From Sedimenticola hydrogenitrophicus (GTDB lineage: Bacteria; Pseudomonadota; Gammaproteobacteria; Chromatiales; Chromatiaceae): DNA of 64,000 bases. The notes beneath the pieces are model-generated. The model was not told the DNA's origin and ran no database searches. It saw nothing but the letters and a program-made list of their open reading frames with translations. The stretch covers positions 62,001 to 126,000 of the forward strand of contig NZ_JAQGEI010000006.1 of NCBI RefSeq assembly GCF_029017505.1, given 5' to 3'. The translations under genes were made by a program, and so were the position numbers. The stretch's first letter is position 1. Each line of letters begins with the position of its first letter. Shown here piece by piece: positions 17,154 to 25,513 of the stretch.

Positions 17154-19238
17154 TTACCGGCAAGGAAGACCAACTGGTCTATGCCATTCTCCACCATCGG
17201 CCAGGAGTTGCGCGAATTGATCCGCCGGCAACGGCCGGCTGAACAGATAACCCTGCGCCTTCTGACACTTCAACTCCTTCAAATATGCCAGCTGGTCAGT
17301 ATTTTCCACCCCTTCGGCGATCACGTCCAGCTCCATTGCCCGGGCCATGGAGATGATCGCCCTGATGATGGCGCGGCTGTTGCGATCGGTCAGTATGTCG
17401 CGAATAAAGCTTCGATCGATCTTCAGGGTGTTGACCGGAAAGCGCTGCAGGTAGCTCAGCGAGGAGTAGCCGGTGCCGAAATCGTCAATCGCCAGATTCA
17501 GGCCGGCAGCGCGCAGTTGGGTCAGCTGATTAAGGGTCCTCTCGATCCGTCCCATCATCATGCTCTCGGTGATCTCCAGGGTGAGGCAACCCGGCGGAAA
17601 CCCGCTTTCGTTGAGGATCCGCCGCACCTGCTCGATCAGGTCGCTGGAGTGAAACTGTCTGGCGGACAGGTTGACCGCCAGATACAGCTCCCGGGAGTAC
17701 TCATCCACCCACTGTTTTACCTGCCGACAGGCCTGCTGCAATACGCTGTATCCCAGGCGGATGATTAAGCCGGTCTCCTCGGCCAACGGAATGAACTCGT
17801 CGGGCATGATCAGGCCCCGCTCCGGGTGTTGCCAGCGCACCAGCGCCTCCATACCCACCAGCAGGCCGGAGTCGAGCTCGTAAACCGGTTGGAAATAGGG
17901 GACGAACTGACCGCTGTTCAGGCCGACGCTCATTTCATTTTCCAGCGCCAGGCGGCGCCCACTCTCCCGGTTCATCTCCTCCTGGAAGAAGTGAAATCGA
18001 TCGCCGCCCTCGCTCTTTGCATGATACATGGCCATATCGGCATGCCGGGTCAGGTCATCCACGCTCTCACCATCGCGTGGATAGAGGCTGATGCCGATGC
18101 TCAGATGGGGAATGATCTCATGCCGGTCAATCCACACCGGATGGATCACCTTGGCCAGAATCTTGGTCGCCACATCGGTAACCGTGTACTCGTCGTTCAG
18201 ATCCAGCAGGATGACGGTGAACTCGTCACCGCCCATGCGGGCGACGGTATCCACCGACCTGACCGCCCGCCTGATGCGCTCGCCCACCTCAATCAGCAAG
18301 GTATCGCCATTGCTGTGACCGAGGGAATCGTTGACATGCTTGAACCGGTCCAGGTCGATGAACAGCAGTGCCAGCTTGCTTTCATGTCGCTGACAGCGCG
18401 TCAGCTCCTGCTTCAGGCGCTGATGGAACAGTGCCCGGTTAGGCAGTCCGGTGAGGGCGTCGTTGAAGGCCAGCTCCTCCAGCTGCTCTTCGGTTCTTTT
18501 CTGATGGGTGATATCGGAAAACAGCCCGGTGTAGTAGCAGGGTCTGCCAGTGGCGTCAAAGATGGTATTGAGACGGAGATAGATGGGAAACACCTCGCCG
18601 TTCTTCTTGCGATCCCAGATCTCGCCCTGCCAATTGCCGGCCTGGTTGAGCGACTCCCAAATCCGCTGATAGAACACCTCGTCATGCCTGCCGGACTTGG
18701 CAAATCCGGCATTTCTCCCCAGCACCTCGTCGCGGTCGTATCCGAGCAAATCACAATAGGCGGGGTTCACCTCGATAATCCGCAGATCCATATCCGTGAC
18801 AATGATCCCCTCGCTGGTCGAGTCGGTCACGTACTTGGCCAGCCGGAGCTGCTCCTCCGACTGCTTCCGCTGGGTGATGTCGCGCCACACCACGTGCAGC
18901 AGCAACCGCCCGCCGGCGGGAATCGGGGTGAGCAGCACCTCGACCGGAAAATCGGTCCCGTCGCGCTTGCGGTGGATCCACTCGAACCGATGCGACCCAC
19001 GCTCCATGGCGATGGCGATCATCTCATTCGCCTTGTCGTAGGACGAGGCGCCATCCAGCTGGAAGGGCGGTGACAACTGTGAGGGATGGGTGGCGAACAG
19101 ATCAGCGCGAACCGCATAACCCAGCATCCGCAATGCTGCTTCATTGCAATCGATGAAGCGGCCACCATCGATGATGAGCATCGCATCGGCGGAATGCTCG
19201 AACAGCACCCGATATTGATCCTGTACTGGTTCCGTCAT
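17154..19238 (-). CDS. PAS-PAS-GGDEF-EAL cyclic di-GMP signalling protein
   Basis: A 694-residue protein from the chosen ATG at 19238 (MTEPVQDQYRVLFEHSADA). A longer frame to 19382 adds a Gly/Pro/Ala-rich stretch unlike any domain and is rejected. Two PAS domains (about 8-125 and 135-255), GGDEF domain with RMGGDEF (about residue 380) and EAL domain (MEALVRW, EITESMMMG, DDFGTGYSSLSYLQ, AEGVEN). All catalytic signatures are present and there are no membrane segments. It is convergent with the other GGDEF-EAL gene and similar in architecture, so the two may be partial duplicates. Confidence 0.9.
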   Translation of the reverse strand: MTEPVQDQYRVLFEHSADAMLIIDGGRFIDCNEAALRMLGYAVRADLFATHPSQLSPPFQLDGASSYDKANEMIAIAMERGSHRFEWIHRKRDGTDFPVEVLLTPIPAGGRLLLHVVWRDITQRKQSEEQLRLAKYVTDSTSEGIIVTDMDLRIIEVNPAYCDLLGYDRDEVLGRNAGFAKSGRHDEVFYQRIWESLNQAGNWQGEIWDRKKNGEVFPIYLRLNTIFDATGRPCYYTGLFSDITHQKRTEEQLEELAFNDALTGLPNRALFHQRLKQELTRCQRHESKLALLFIDLDRFKHVNDSLGHSNGDTLLIEVGERIRRAVRSVDTVARMGGDEFTVILLDLNDEYTVTDVATKILAKVIHPVWIDRHEIIPHLSIGISLYPRDGESVDDLTRHADMAMYHAKSEGGDRFHFFQEEMNRESGRRLALENEMSVGLNSGQFVPYFQPVYELDSGLLVGMEALVRWQHPERGLIMPDEFIPLAEETGLIIRLGYSVLQQACRQVKQWVDEYSRELYLAVNLSARQFHSSDLIEQVRRILNESGFPPGCLTLEITESMMMGRIERTLNQLTQLRAAGLNLAIDDFGTGYSSLSYLQRFPVNTLKIDRSFIRDILTDRNSRAIIRAIISMARAMELDVIAEGVENTDQLAYLKELKCQKAQGYLFSRPLPADQFAQLLADGGEWHRPVGLPCR

Positions 19239-19560
19239 GTCTGTTTGCGTCAGCCTGTTCGTCCTGAATGCTGGATTGCCCCCGGCGCGACTTCTCCCGG
19301 CGCCGGCCACGCCGGCGGCCGGCGGGAAGGGGCCGTGGGATGGAGAACAACCCCCGCCAAGGTCGCCCCAATGCGGGAACATTTCTGAAATCTATCGGCA
19401 ACCCCGGCGGGTACTTTATCGCCCGGCCCCACCCGGCACACGTTCATAAATTGCGCAATCGTTACCATCACTATATCTTATTACTGGCGTTTCTCAGTTA
19501 TATGGTAGGTTATTGCCAAGAACAGTGTACCCGCAGCACCGATCAATCATAGGAAGTAGC
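19239..19560. other. divergent promoter region with GC-rich palindromes
   Basis: About 320 bases between divergent genes. A GC-rich stretch at about 19290-19330 contains overlapping inverted repeats (CCGGCGCCGG, CGCCGGCGGCCGGCG). AT-rich DNA at 19440-19540 probably carries the promoter for the MoxR operon. No gene was seen. Confidence 0.4.
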
Positions 19561-20607
19561 ATGCGACCAGCCGCGATATCGGCCATTCTGGACCGTGAAT
19601 ACCTGAGTACCGAAGAGGGTCATCACACACCGGTCATGCTCTGGGGCCCCCCCGGGGTAGGCAAGTCGCAACTGGTCAGCCAAGTGGGCCGGCGCCACCG
19701 GGTACCGGTGATCGATATCCGCCTCTCGCAAATGGAGCCGAGCGACCTGCGTGGCATCCCGTTCCGCAGCGGCGATCGCGTGGAGTGGGCCGAGCCCGCG
19801 CTGCTGCCCCATGTGGACGCACATGGTGAACGGGGCATCCTGTTTCTTGACGAGATCACCTCCGCCCCACCCAGTGTATCCGCCGCCGCCTATCAACTGA
19901 TCCTCGACCGGCGCCTGGGGGAGTACATGATCCCGGACGGCTGGGCCATCTTTGCCGCCGGCAACCGCCAGGGCGACCGCGGGGTTACCTACACCATGCC
20001 CTCCCCGCTGGCCAACCGGTTCACCCATTTCGAGGTGGAGACCCAGCTCGACGACTGGGTCGCCTGGGCCTATGACAACGGCATCGACGAACGGGTGATC
20101 GCCTTCCTGCGCTTCCGCCCGGAACGGCTGTTCGATTTCGACCCCGCCCATAATCCGGTGGCCTTCCCCTCGCCCCGCTCCTGGGAGTTCGCCCATCGCG
20201 GGCTGCAGAAGTTCGGCACCCTGCCCGAGCTGCTCTGCGACGCCCTGCAGGCCTGCGTCGGCCCGGCCGCCGGGATCGAACTGGCGGCGTTCGTCAACAA
20301 CCTGGACAAGTTGCCCGATATCGACGCCATCCTGCAAGGCGACTGCGTGCTGGTGCCGACGGAAATCGACCTGCAGTACGCCGTCGCCTCCGCCCTGGTT
20401 GGCCGTGCGCTGAAGGCCAGGGGCGCCGCCGGCGAGCGCGGGGTGTATGGCCGTATCCTCGACTATGCCGGCCGCTTTCCGCAACGGGAGATGGGCATCA
20501 TGCTGGTCTCGGACATGCACCGCGCCATCGGCCAGGAGCTGTTCAACCTGCCGGAATTCGCCCCCTGGGCCGAGGCGGTGGCCGATGTGATGCTGTACGA
20601 TCTCTGA
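19561..20607 (+). CDS. MoxR-type AAA ATPase
   Basis: A 348-residue AAA+ ATPase: Walker A GPPGVGKS (about 29-36), Walker B ILFLDEITSAPP (about 97-108), sensor residues in FAAGNRQGDRG. The family acts as a chaperone that works with VWA-domain partners to mature or insert metal cofactors and assemble complexes. ATG 19561 follows AGGAAG; an upstream ATG at 19513 is not supported. It is the first gene of a tight three-gene operon with a VWA-like protein (23 bases on) and a DsrS-like protein. Confidence 0.92.
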   Translation: MRPAAISAILDREYLSTEEGHHTPVMLWGPPGVGKSQLVSQVGRRHRVPVIDIRLSQMEPSDLRGIPFRSGDRVEWAEPALLPHVDAHGERGILFLDEITSAPPSVSAAAYQLILDRRLGEYMIPDGWAIFAAGNRQGDRGVTYTMPSPLANRFTHFEVETQLDDWVAWAYDNGIDERVIAFLRFRPERLFDFDPAHNPVAFPSPRSWEFAHRGLQKFGTLPELLCDALQACVGPAAGIELAAFVNNLDKLPDIDAILQGDCVLVPTEIDLQYAVASALVGRALKARGAAGERGVYGRILDYAGRFPQREMGIMLVSDMHRAIGQELFNLPEFAPWAEAVADVMLYDL

Positions 20608-20630
20608 ACACGGGATGGAGCCGGCAGACG

Positions 20631-21863
20631 ATGAGCGAGATCGAGACCAAACTCAGCGCCGCCCGCACCCGACTGATCCTGGACAAACCGTTCCTCGGCG
20701 CCCTGGTGTTGCGCCTGCCGATGCTGCAAGCCGACCCCGGCTGGTGCCGGACTACCGCGACCGATGCCCGCGCCTTCTACTACAATGCCGATTTCATTGA
20801 CGCCCTGAGCCTGGAACAGACCCAGTTCGTGCTGGCGCACGAGGCGCTGCACTGCGCCCTCTCCCACTTCGCCAGACGCCTGCACCGGGACAAGTATCGT
20901 TGGGATATCGCCTGTGATCTGGCGATCAACCCGCTGCTGATCGCCGAGCAGCTGGAGCCCTGCCCGGGGGCACTGCACCTGGTCGAATTCGAGGGGATGA
21001 CCGCCGAGGAGATCTATCCCTGCATCGCCGAGAGCGAGCAGATGGAGACCCACGACCAGCATCTCTACGATCGGGCCGAGGCCAACGCCGGAGGCAGTCC
21101 AGGGGGTGGCGGTGACTGCCCGAATGATGGACCAGCCGCCGAGAGAGCGGAGCCACAGCGCCAGGCGCCGCGCAGCGAGTCCGATTCAGGGGAATCGCCA
21201 GCCGCCACCCAACCGGCACCGCTGTCGCCGACCGAGCAGGAACGGCTGGCGGTGCAGTGGACCCAACGCCTGGCCGGCGCCTATCAGCAGGCGCTGCAGG
21301 CCGGCAGGATGGGCGGCGAGCTGGGGCGCGTGATCGGCCATCTGCTGCAGCCGCGCATCCCCTGGCGCATGCTGCTGGCCAAGTACATGACCGCCACCGC
21401 CCGGGAGGATTACAACTGGGCCAGACCCTCGCGGCGCGAGGGTGACGCCATCCTCCCCAGCTTGCGCAGCAGCGAACTCCGGGTGGTGGTCGGGCTGGAT
21501 ACCAGCGGCTCGATCAGCGATGAGGAGATGCGCCAGTTCATCTCCGAAATCGACGCCATCAAGGGGCAGGCCCATGCCCACATCACCCTGCTCGCCTGCG
21601 ATGCCGTGCTGGCCGCCGACGGCCCCTGGATTGTCGAGCCCTGGGAACAGCTGCGGCTGCCCCGGGCGTTCACGGGCGGCGGCGACACCGATTTCAGACC
21701 GGTGTTCGAGTGGGTAGAGCAACACGATGCCCGGTGCGATCTGCTGATCTATTTTACCGACGCCCAGGGGGCGTTTCCGAACCACGAACCGGCGATGCCG
21801 GTGATCTGGCTGGTCAAGGGCAAGGCGGAGATCCCCTGGGGTCAACGTATCCAGCTCAATTGA
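20631..21863 (+). CDS. VWA-like protein with putative metallopeptidase domain (DUF2201)
   Basis: A 410-residue protein. The N-terminal half holds a zincin-like motif HEALHCALSH (about 71-80). A low-complexity Gly/Pro/Ser/Gln linker spans about 150-205. The C-terminal half is a VWA-like domain with the metal-binding signature GLDTSGSISDEE (about 287-298). This is the usual partner of MoxR ATPases of the preceding type. Operon spacing is 23 bases upstream and 22 downstream. It is presumably a cofactor-insertion or complex-remodelling partner; the client is not known. Confidence 0.9.
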   Translation: MSEIETKLSAARTRLILDKPFLGALVLRLPMLQADPGWCRTTATDARAFYYNADFIDALSLEQTQFVLAHEALHCALSHFARRLHRDKYRWDIACDLAINPLLIAEQLEPCPGALHLVEFEGMTAEEIYPCIAESEQMETHDQHLYDRAEANAGGSPGGGGDCPNDGPAAERAEPQRQAPRSESDSGESPAATQPAPLSPTEQERLAVQWTQRLAGAYQQALQAGRMGGELGRVIGHLLQPRIPWRMLLAKYMTATAREDYNWARPSRREGDAILPSLRSSELRVVVGLDTSGSISDEEMRQFISEIDAIKGQAHAHITLLACDAVLAADGPWIVEPWEQLRLPRAFTGGGDTDFRPVFEWVEQHDARCDLLIYFTDAQGAFPNHEPAMPVIWLVKGKAEIPWGQRIQLN

Positions 21864-21885
21864 GACCTGCGGGGGATTTCGGGCA

Positions 21886-23058
21886 ATGGAACTGAGCAAC
21901 GAGGATCTCCTGCGCCTGAACGTGCTGGCAATCCATGCCGAGGCCATTCGCATCGACGAGAACCGCCTGGAGGTGCATGGCATCAAGGGTGATCAGGAGA
22001 TGAAGGTGGCCCTGCACCCCGACGGCAACCCGGAACACTATCTCAGGCGGGTACGCGAGCTGTTGGCCGGGATCGTGCTCAACTCCCCCGGTGGCTATCC
22101 CGTCTATATACAGCGCTGGACCCGCATGGGCCAGGTCGAAAGCGCCCGGCTGTCGAGCCTGCTGAAACTGGCCGAGCCGGAGGCGGTCATGGCGGTGGTC
22201 TGTTCGCCGGACCTGACCAACGAACTGGCGCGCCTCGCCTGGTGGTGCGAACCGCAGGCCGAGTACGCCAGGCGACTGCTGGAACAGCCGGCGGTGGCGG
22301 CGGGTCCGCTGGGAGCGGCGCTGGCCGCCTTTCTGGTGGAGCACCTGCCCTTCGAGACCGCACCGCAGCAGATCCTGGAGAGCGTGCGTCTGGTGCTGCA
22401 GCCGGGGCTGATCGAGGCGCCGCTCAAACAACGGCTCTGGAACCGGGGCCGCTCGTCAAAGAGCTACCGGGTGGGCTTCCTGGAGACCATCCCGGATGCC
22501 CTGCCGGAGCCGTTGCCGCCCCGTAGCGACCTGCCCACACACCAGCCCGTATTAAGGCAACTGGCGAAACAGGAAAACCGCTACGCAGCATTCCTGGAGA
22601 AGCTGCTGGAGAGCCGCGGTCAGACCTTCGCCCACACGGTAATCGACGTGATGACACGCCCGGCCGACCAGGATGTGGTCAGCGCCCTGTTCAAGGCGGT
22701 CGGCGAATATTTCTCCACTATCCGGGCGGGCCGGGATGAGCTGCGGGAGATTGCCGAAATCGATGCAGTGGTCGAATCACTGCTGGCTACCGACAGCGGA
22801 CCCCTGCGCGACCTGTGGGATACCCTGCCACAACTGCGGGGGGAGATTCGCGCCATGCTGTTCCTGGCCCATCTCGACGACACCCTGCTCACCCCGATTC
22901 TCAGTCTGACGGACGCCGTGGGATCGGTGATGCGTAAGAAGATCCGGCCCGTATCGGAACCCATGGTGCAGAATCTCACCTGCCTGCTGGGCGTTGGAAC
23001 TAAAGCTGATTACCCCACTGACTCAGCCGCACTCAGGAAAAATATGCGTCGCAAATGA
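21886..23058 (+). CDS. DsrS-like protein
   Basis: A 390-residue soluble protein beginning MELSNEDLLRLNVL, with the segment YLRRVRELLAGIVLNSPGGYPVY and a helical C-terminal half. From memory it resembles DsrS of the dissimilatory sulfite reductase (dsr) locus of purple sulfur bacteria, a cytoplasmic protein needed for normal oxidation of stored sulfur. That identification fits the sulfur globule gene 210 bases downstream but needs an alignment. The last gene of the MoxR/DUF2201 operon, it ends in a basic tail (ALRKNMRRK). Confidence 0.6.
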   Translation: MELSNEDLLRLNVLAIHAEAIRIDENRLEVHGIKGDQEMKVALHPDGNPEHYLRRVRELLAGIVLNSPGGYPVYIQRWTRMGQVESARLSSLLKLAEPEAVMAVVCSPDLTNELARLAWWCEPQAEYARRLLEQPAVAAGPLGAALAAFLVEHLPFETAPQQILESVRLVLQPGLIEAPLKQRLWNRGRSSKSYRVGFLETIPDALPEPLPPRSDLPTHQPVLRQLAKQENRYAAFLEKLLESRGQTFAHTVIDVMTRPADQDVVSALFKAVGEYFSTIRAGRDELREIAEIDAVVESLLATDSGPLRDLWDTLPQLRGEIRAMLFLAHLDDTLLTPILSLTDAVGSVMRKKIRPVSEPMVQNLTCLLGVGTKADYPTDSAALRKNMRRK

Positions 23059-23108
23059 ACCCAAATGAACGCGAATAAGCCCGAAGGTGCCCGCCCAGCG
23101 TCTGGAAC

Positions 23109-23127
23109 TGAACTCCGAGACTTGAGT
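23109..23127. repeat. solo terminus of the 5-bp-duplication miniature element
   Basis: TGAACTCCGAGACTTGAGT differs by one base from the right end of the 242-bp element at 6460-6701. No matching left end is visible nearby, so it is a decayed or partial copy. It lies in the AT-rich leader region of the sulfur globule gene (23059-23269), where no gene is seen. Confidence 0.6.
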
Positions 23128-23269
23128 TAAAAAAATATTCATATTCCTGCTAAATTGTAGTTTACTATTTTAGTATTTTCTTATATTCTTACGCACAGTT
23201 AAGGCGAGCTGTAGCGCTTTACTGAGCAGGACACACACATTTAATAAAGGTTTTTCAGGAGAGATACCA

Positions 23270-23632
23270 ATGAACAAATTTGCAAAGATTGCTGCCGTTG
23301 TCGCCATGCTGTCCGCATCCGCCACTGCTTCTGCCTGGTGGGGCGGCGGTCCCTGGAATGGAATGGGTGACGGAATGGGTGACGGTACCGGTGATTTCAA
23401 CATGAACTTCAGCGGTCGCAGCAATGCCTACACCCGTGGTAACGGCTATGGCTATGGCAACCCCTACTATGGTGGTTATGGTGCACCTTACGGTTACGGC
23501 GCCCCTTACGGCTATGGCCAGGCACCTTATGGCTACGGCGCCCCCCAGGGCTACGGCGCACCCTATGGCGCACCCTACGGTTACCCGGCGCCTGTTGCTC
23601 CGGTAGCACCGCAGGCACCCGCAGCCCAATAA
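23270..23632 (+). CDS. sulfur globule protein (Sgp family)
   Basis: A 120-residue secreted structural protein. A signal peptide ([22 protein letters not shown]) is followed by [17 protein letters not shown], then DFNMNFSGR and a long Gly/Tyr/Ala/Pro repeat region ([10 protein letters not shown] units) ending in an Ala/Pro tail. This layout matches the periplasmic envelope proteins that coat intracellular sulfur globules in Chromatiaceae and related bacteria. A strong AGGAGAGA site precedes the ATG. The gene is monocistronic, with an AT-rich promoter region upstream, which suggests strong expression. Confidence 0.9.
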   Translation: MNKFAKIAAVVAMLSASATASAWWGGGPWNGMGDGMGDGTGDFNMNFSGRSNAYTRGNGYGYGNPYYGGYGAPYGYGAPYGYGQAPYGYGAPQGYGAPYGAPYGYPAPVAPVAPQAPAAQ

Positions 23633-23730
23633 TGAGCTGTCGGATCACCAGGTGATCCGTAATCAGAGAAGTTCTTCGCACAGGATGTGCCGACGGTTAG
23701 CGTTCCGTTAAAAGCTGTGCAAAGATTCAG

Positions 23731-23764
23731 TTTTCCGGAGTCCCAGCGCGGGGCTCCGGGAAAA
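23731..23764 (+). terminator. hairpin downstream of the sulfur globule gene
   Basis: TTTTCCGGAG pairs with CTCCGGGAAAA around a GC-rich loop. There is no long T tract beyond the stem, so it may act as an RNA-stabilising or bidirectional terminator hairpin. A smaller palindrome GGATCACCAGGTGATCC lies at about 23641-23657. Confidence 0.45.
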
Positions 23765-23896
23765 TGAATCACCCCTTCTCCCGATCATCACCGTTCCACT
23801 GCCGACGCAGGCTCTGCAGGCGCTATTTATTGGCCTCGGCATCGCCGTAGTTGAAAAACCGTTCAACCCGATAACGCAGACACTGCCTCTACAGGT

Positions 23897-24214
23897 TCAC
23901 ACATGCCCGCTGATCTTGGCATGCAGCGGTTTGGTCTCATTGAACCGTTCCATCTGTTCCGCGGTCGCCTCCTGCTGATACTTCGCTTTCCACTCATCGT
24001 AGGACATGCCGTAGATCGCCTCCAAAGCCTCCTCCTTGCTCAGCGCAATACCCTGGGCGTCCGCCGCCGCCTTGTACCATTTGGAGAGGCAATTCCGGCA
24101 GAAGCCGGCCAGGTTCATGATGTCGATATTCTGCACGTCGCTGCGTTCGCGAAGATGCCCGACCAGGCCACGAAATGCCGCCGCCTCCAGTTTGATCCTA
24201 TCCAGCTCATTCAT
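23897..24214 (-). CDS. DUF1244 family protein
   Basis: A 105-residue cytoplasmic protein. The motif MNLAGFCRNCLSKWY with two conserved Cys residues, followed by a helical MSYDEWKAKYQ segment, is diagnostic for DUF1244, a small widespread proteobacterial family of unknown function. The ATG at 24214 has AGAGG five bases upstream; a GTG two codons earlier is also open. Confidence 0.88.
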   Translation of the reverse strand: MNELDRIKLEAAAFRGLVGHLRERSDVQNIDIMNLAGFCRNCLSKWYKAAADAQGIALSKEEALEAIYGMSYDEWKAKYQQEATAEQMERFNETKPLHAKISGHV

Positions 24215-24399
24215 ATCCACCTCTGATCACCGTTGGCCCATAAATAAATCTAATCTAACCCGTTGCCCGGGACCTGACAAAGGAGAAACCGCAGGGTTAT
24301 TTCATGCCGAGTATATCCCCGATTCCATTCAGGCGGCGTTCAGCCATCGGGTTGTAGTCTTTAAGCGTACCGGAGAATCAACCTCAGAGGAGATTCCAA

Positions 24400-24747
24400 A
24401 TGAAACTTTTAACCAGAGCCTTGATCATCACCTCCCTGTCGCTGGCCGCGCTGACCCAGCTCCAGGCAGGAGAGCGTCACGAGGGAAACCGCTTCAAAAC
24501 ACTGGCGGAGCCGTCGTATTTGCACCAACCGTCGGCATTGAAAGTCCACGAGAAGGGCTACTATTCGCGCGGCCACTGGAAAGGTCGCCGGGACTCCCGC
24601 AAACACTTCGACAGACGCTACCGCGGCCACCGGTCACATGATCTCTACCGTTACAACAGGAACTACTGGAGGCCCCAATATCGGTCTGACTACCGTTACG
24701 GGCATGATTACGGCCGCTCTTCCGGCACCATTATTTTTCGCTGGTAA
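24400..24747 (+). CDS. small secreted basic protein, Arg/His/Tyr-rich
   Basis: A 115-residue protein with a signal peptide (MKLLTRALIITSLSLAALTQ, cleavage near LQAG). The mature part is very basic and aromatic (RGHWKGRRDSRKHFDRRYRG, then YRYNRNYWRPQYRSDYRYG). AGAGGAGAT lies before the ATG. The family is not recognised. Composition recalls periplasmic RcnB-like or matrix-binding proteins. Its 3' end overlaps the convergent PAP2 gene by 17 bases. Confidence 0.7.
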   Translation: MKLLTRALIITSLSLAALTQLQAGERHEGNRFKTLAEPSYLHQPSALKVHEKGYYSRGHWKGRRDSRKHFDRRYRGHRSHDLYRYNRNYWRPQYRSDYRYGHDYGRSSGTIIFRW

Positions 24748-25513
24748 CCACCGCAGCCAATGATCCGGAACTCTCCGGGTCGTTGGCCACGTGCCGTGGC
24801 GCTTCCACCACACACGGCACCACACGCGGGTTTCTTTTTCTGCAAAAGGCAAACCAGTACCAGCCCAGGCTGTTGAACCAGCAGATGGCCGCCGTCCAGA
24901 GATCATGGGAGAGGAAATGCGCACCCCTGAGCTGCTGGGTGACGCCGAACACCACCCCCATGGCAATACCGACCATCAGGCCATAGCGTTTCCATTGGGG
25001 ACGCAGTGCGGCGAGGAAAAAATAGAGTGCCAGGAATGTGTAGCCGGCACCGGCGTGTGCGGCCGGAAAACACTTACCGTAGCGGAAATCCCCGGGATGC
25101 GCCTCGAACAGGCGGATGTAGGGGTGTTCACCACCATAACGCAGCAGATCCCAGGGGCAATCGACATGGCTGACCTCCTTGCCGATACCGACCAGCAGTC
25201 CGGACAGGGGCATGACCAGCGCGAGATACCAGACCGCCCGGCGGTAGGGCCGCAGCCGGACCAATAAATGACTGGCGATGGCAACCGCAAACAGGATGAC
25301 CGCAAGCAGCTTCACCAATGCCTTGGCGTTGTCATGCAGGATGTCTGATAACAGCGGGCTGTTCTGCAGTGTCCAACCGGCCCCACCCGCCTGATAGATC
25401 AGATCCGCCACGTAGAGATCGATGGAGCCGCTCTCCAGCAACCCGGCCAGCAGGGTGAATAGCAGCAACGGCAGCAGCAGATGGTTACGCCAGAAATTTG
25501 TCTCCTGTCGCAT
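24731..25513 (-). CDS. PAP2 family phosphatase (inner membrane)
   Basis: A 260-residue membrane protein with about six hydrophobic segments and the three PAP2 phosphatase motifs: K(E)VSHVDCP region (about 118-126), CFPAAHAGAGY (variant of PSGH, about 150-160) and QQLRGAHFLSHD (about 200-211). Such enzymes remove phosphate from lipid A or undecaprenyl and other lipid phosphates at the periplasmic face. Its start codon overlaps the stop of the sulfatase-family gene (TAATG), so the two are co-translated, in line with joint lipid modification. Confidence 0.87.
   Translation of the reverse strand: MRQETNFWRNHLLLPLLLFTLLAGLLESGSIDLYVADLIYQAGGAGWTLQNSPLLSDILHDNAKALVKLLAVILFAVAIASHLLVRLRPYRRAVWYLALVMPLSGLLVGIGKEVSHVDCPWDLLRYGGEHPYIRLFEAHPGDFRYGKCFPAAHAGAGYTFLALYFFLAALRPQWKRYGLMVGIAMGVVFGVTQQLRGAHFLSHDLWTAAICWFNSLGWYWFAFCRKRNPRVVPCVVEAPRHVANDPESSGSLAAVVTSEK

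Noticed and set aside
17826-19073. 415-residue plus-strand frame opposite the GGDEF-EAL gene
   Set aside because: Antisense shadow without domain features.
19239-19382. N-terminal extension of the PAS-GGDEF-EAL protein
   Set aside because: Gly/Pro/Ala-rich sequence over GC-rich palindromes, without domain similarity; the PAS domain begins right after the ATG at 19238.
23424-23606. CRISPR-like or tandem-repeat array within the sulfur globule gene
   Set aside because: The repeats are coding (Tyr-Gly-Ala-Pro units), irregular in length and have no spacers.
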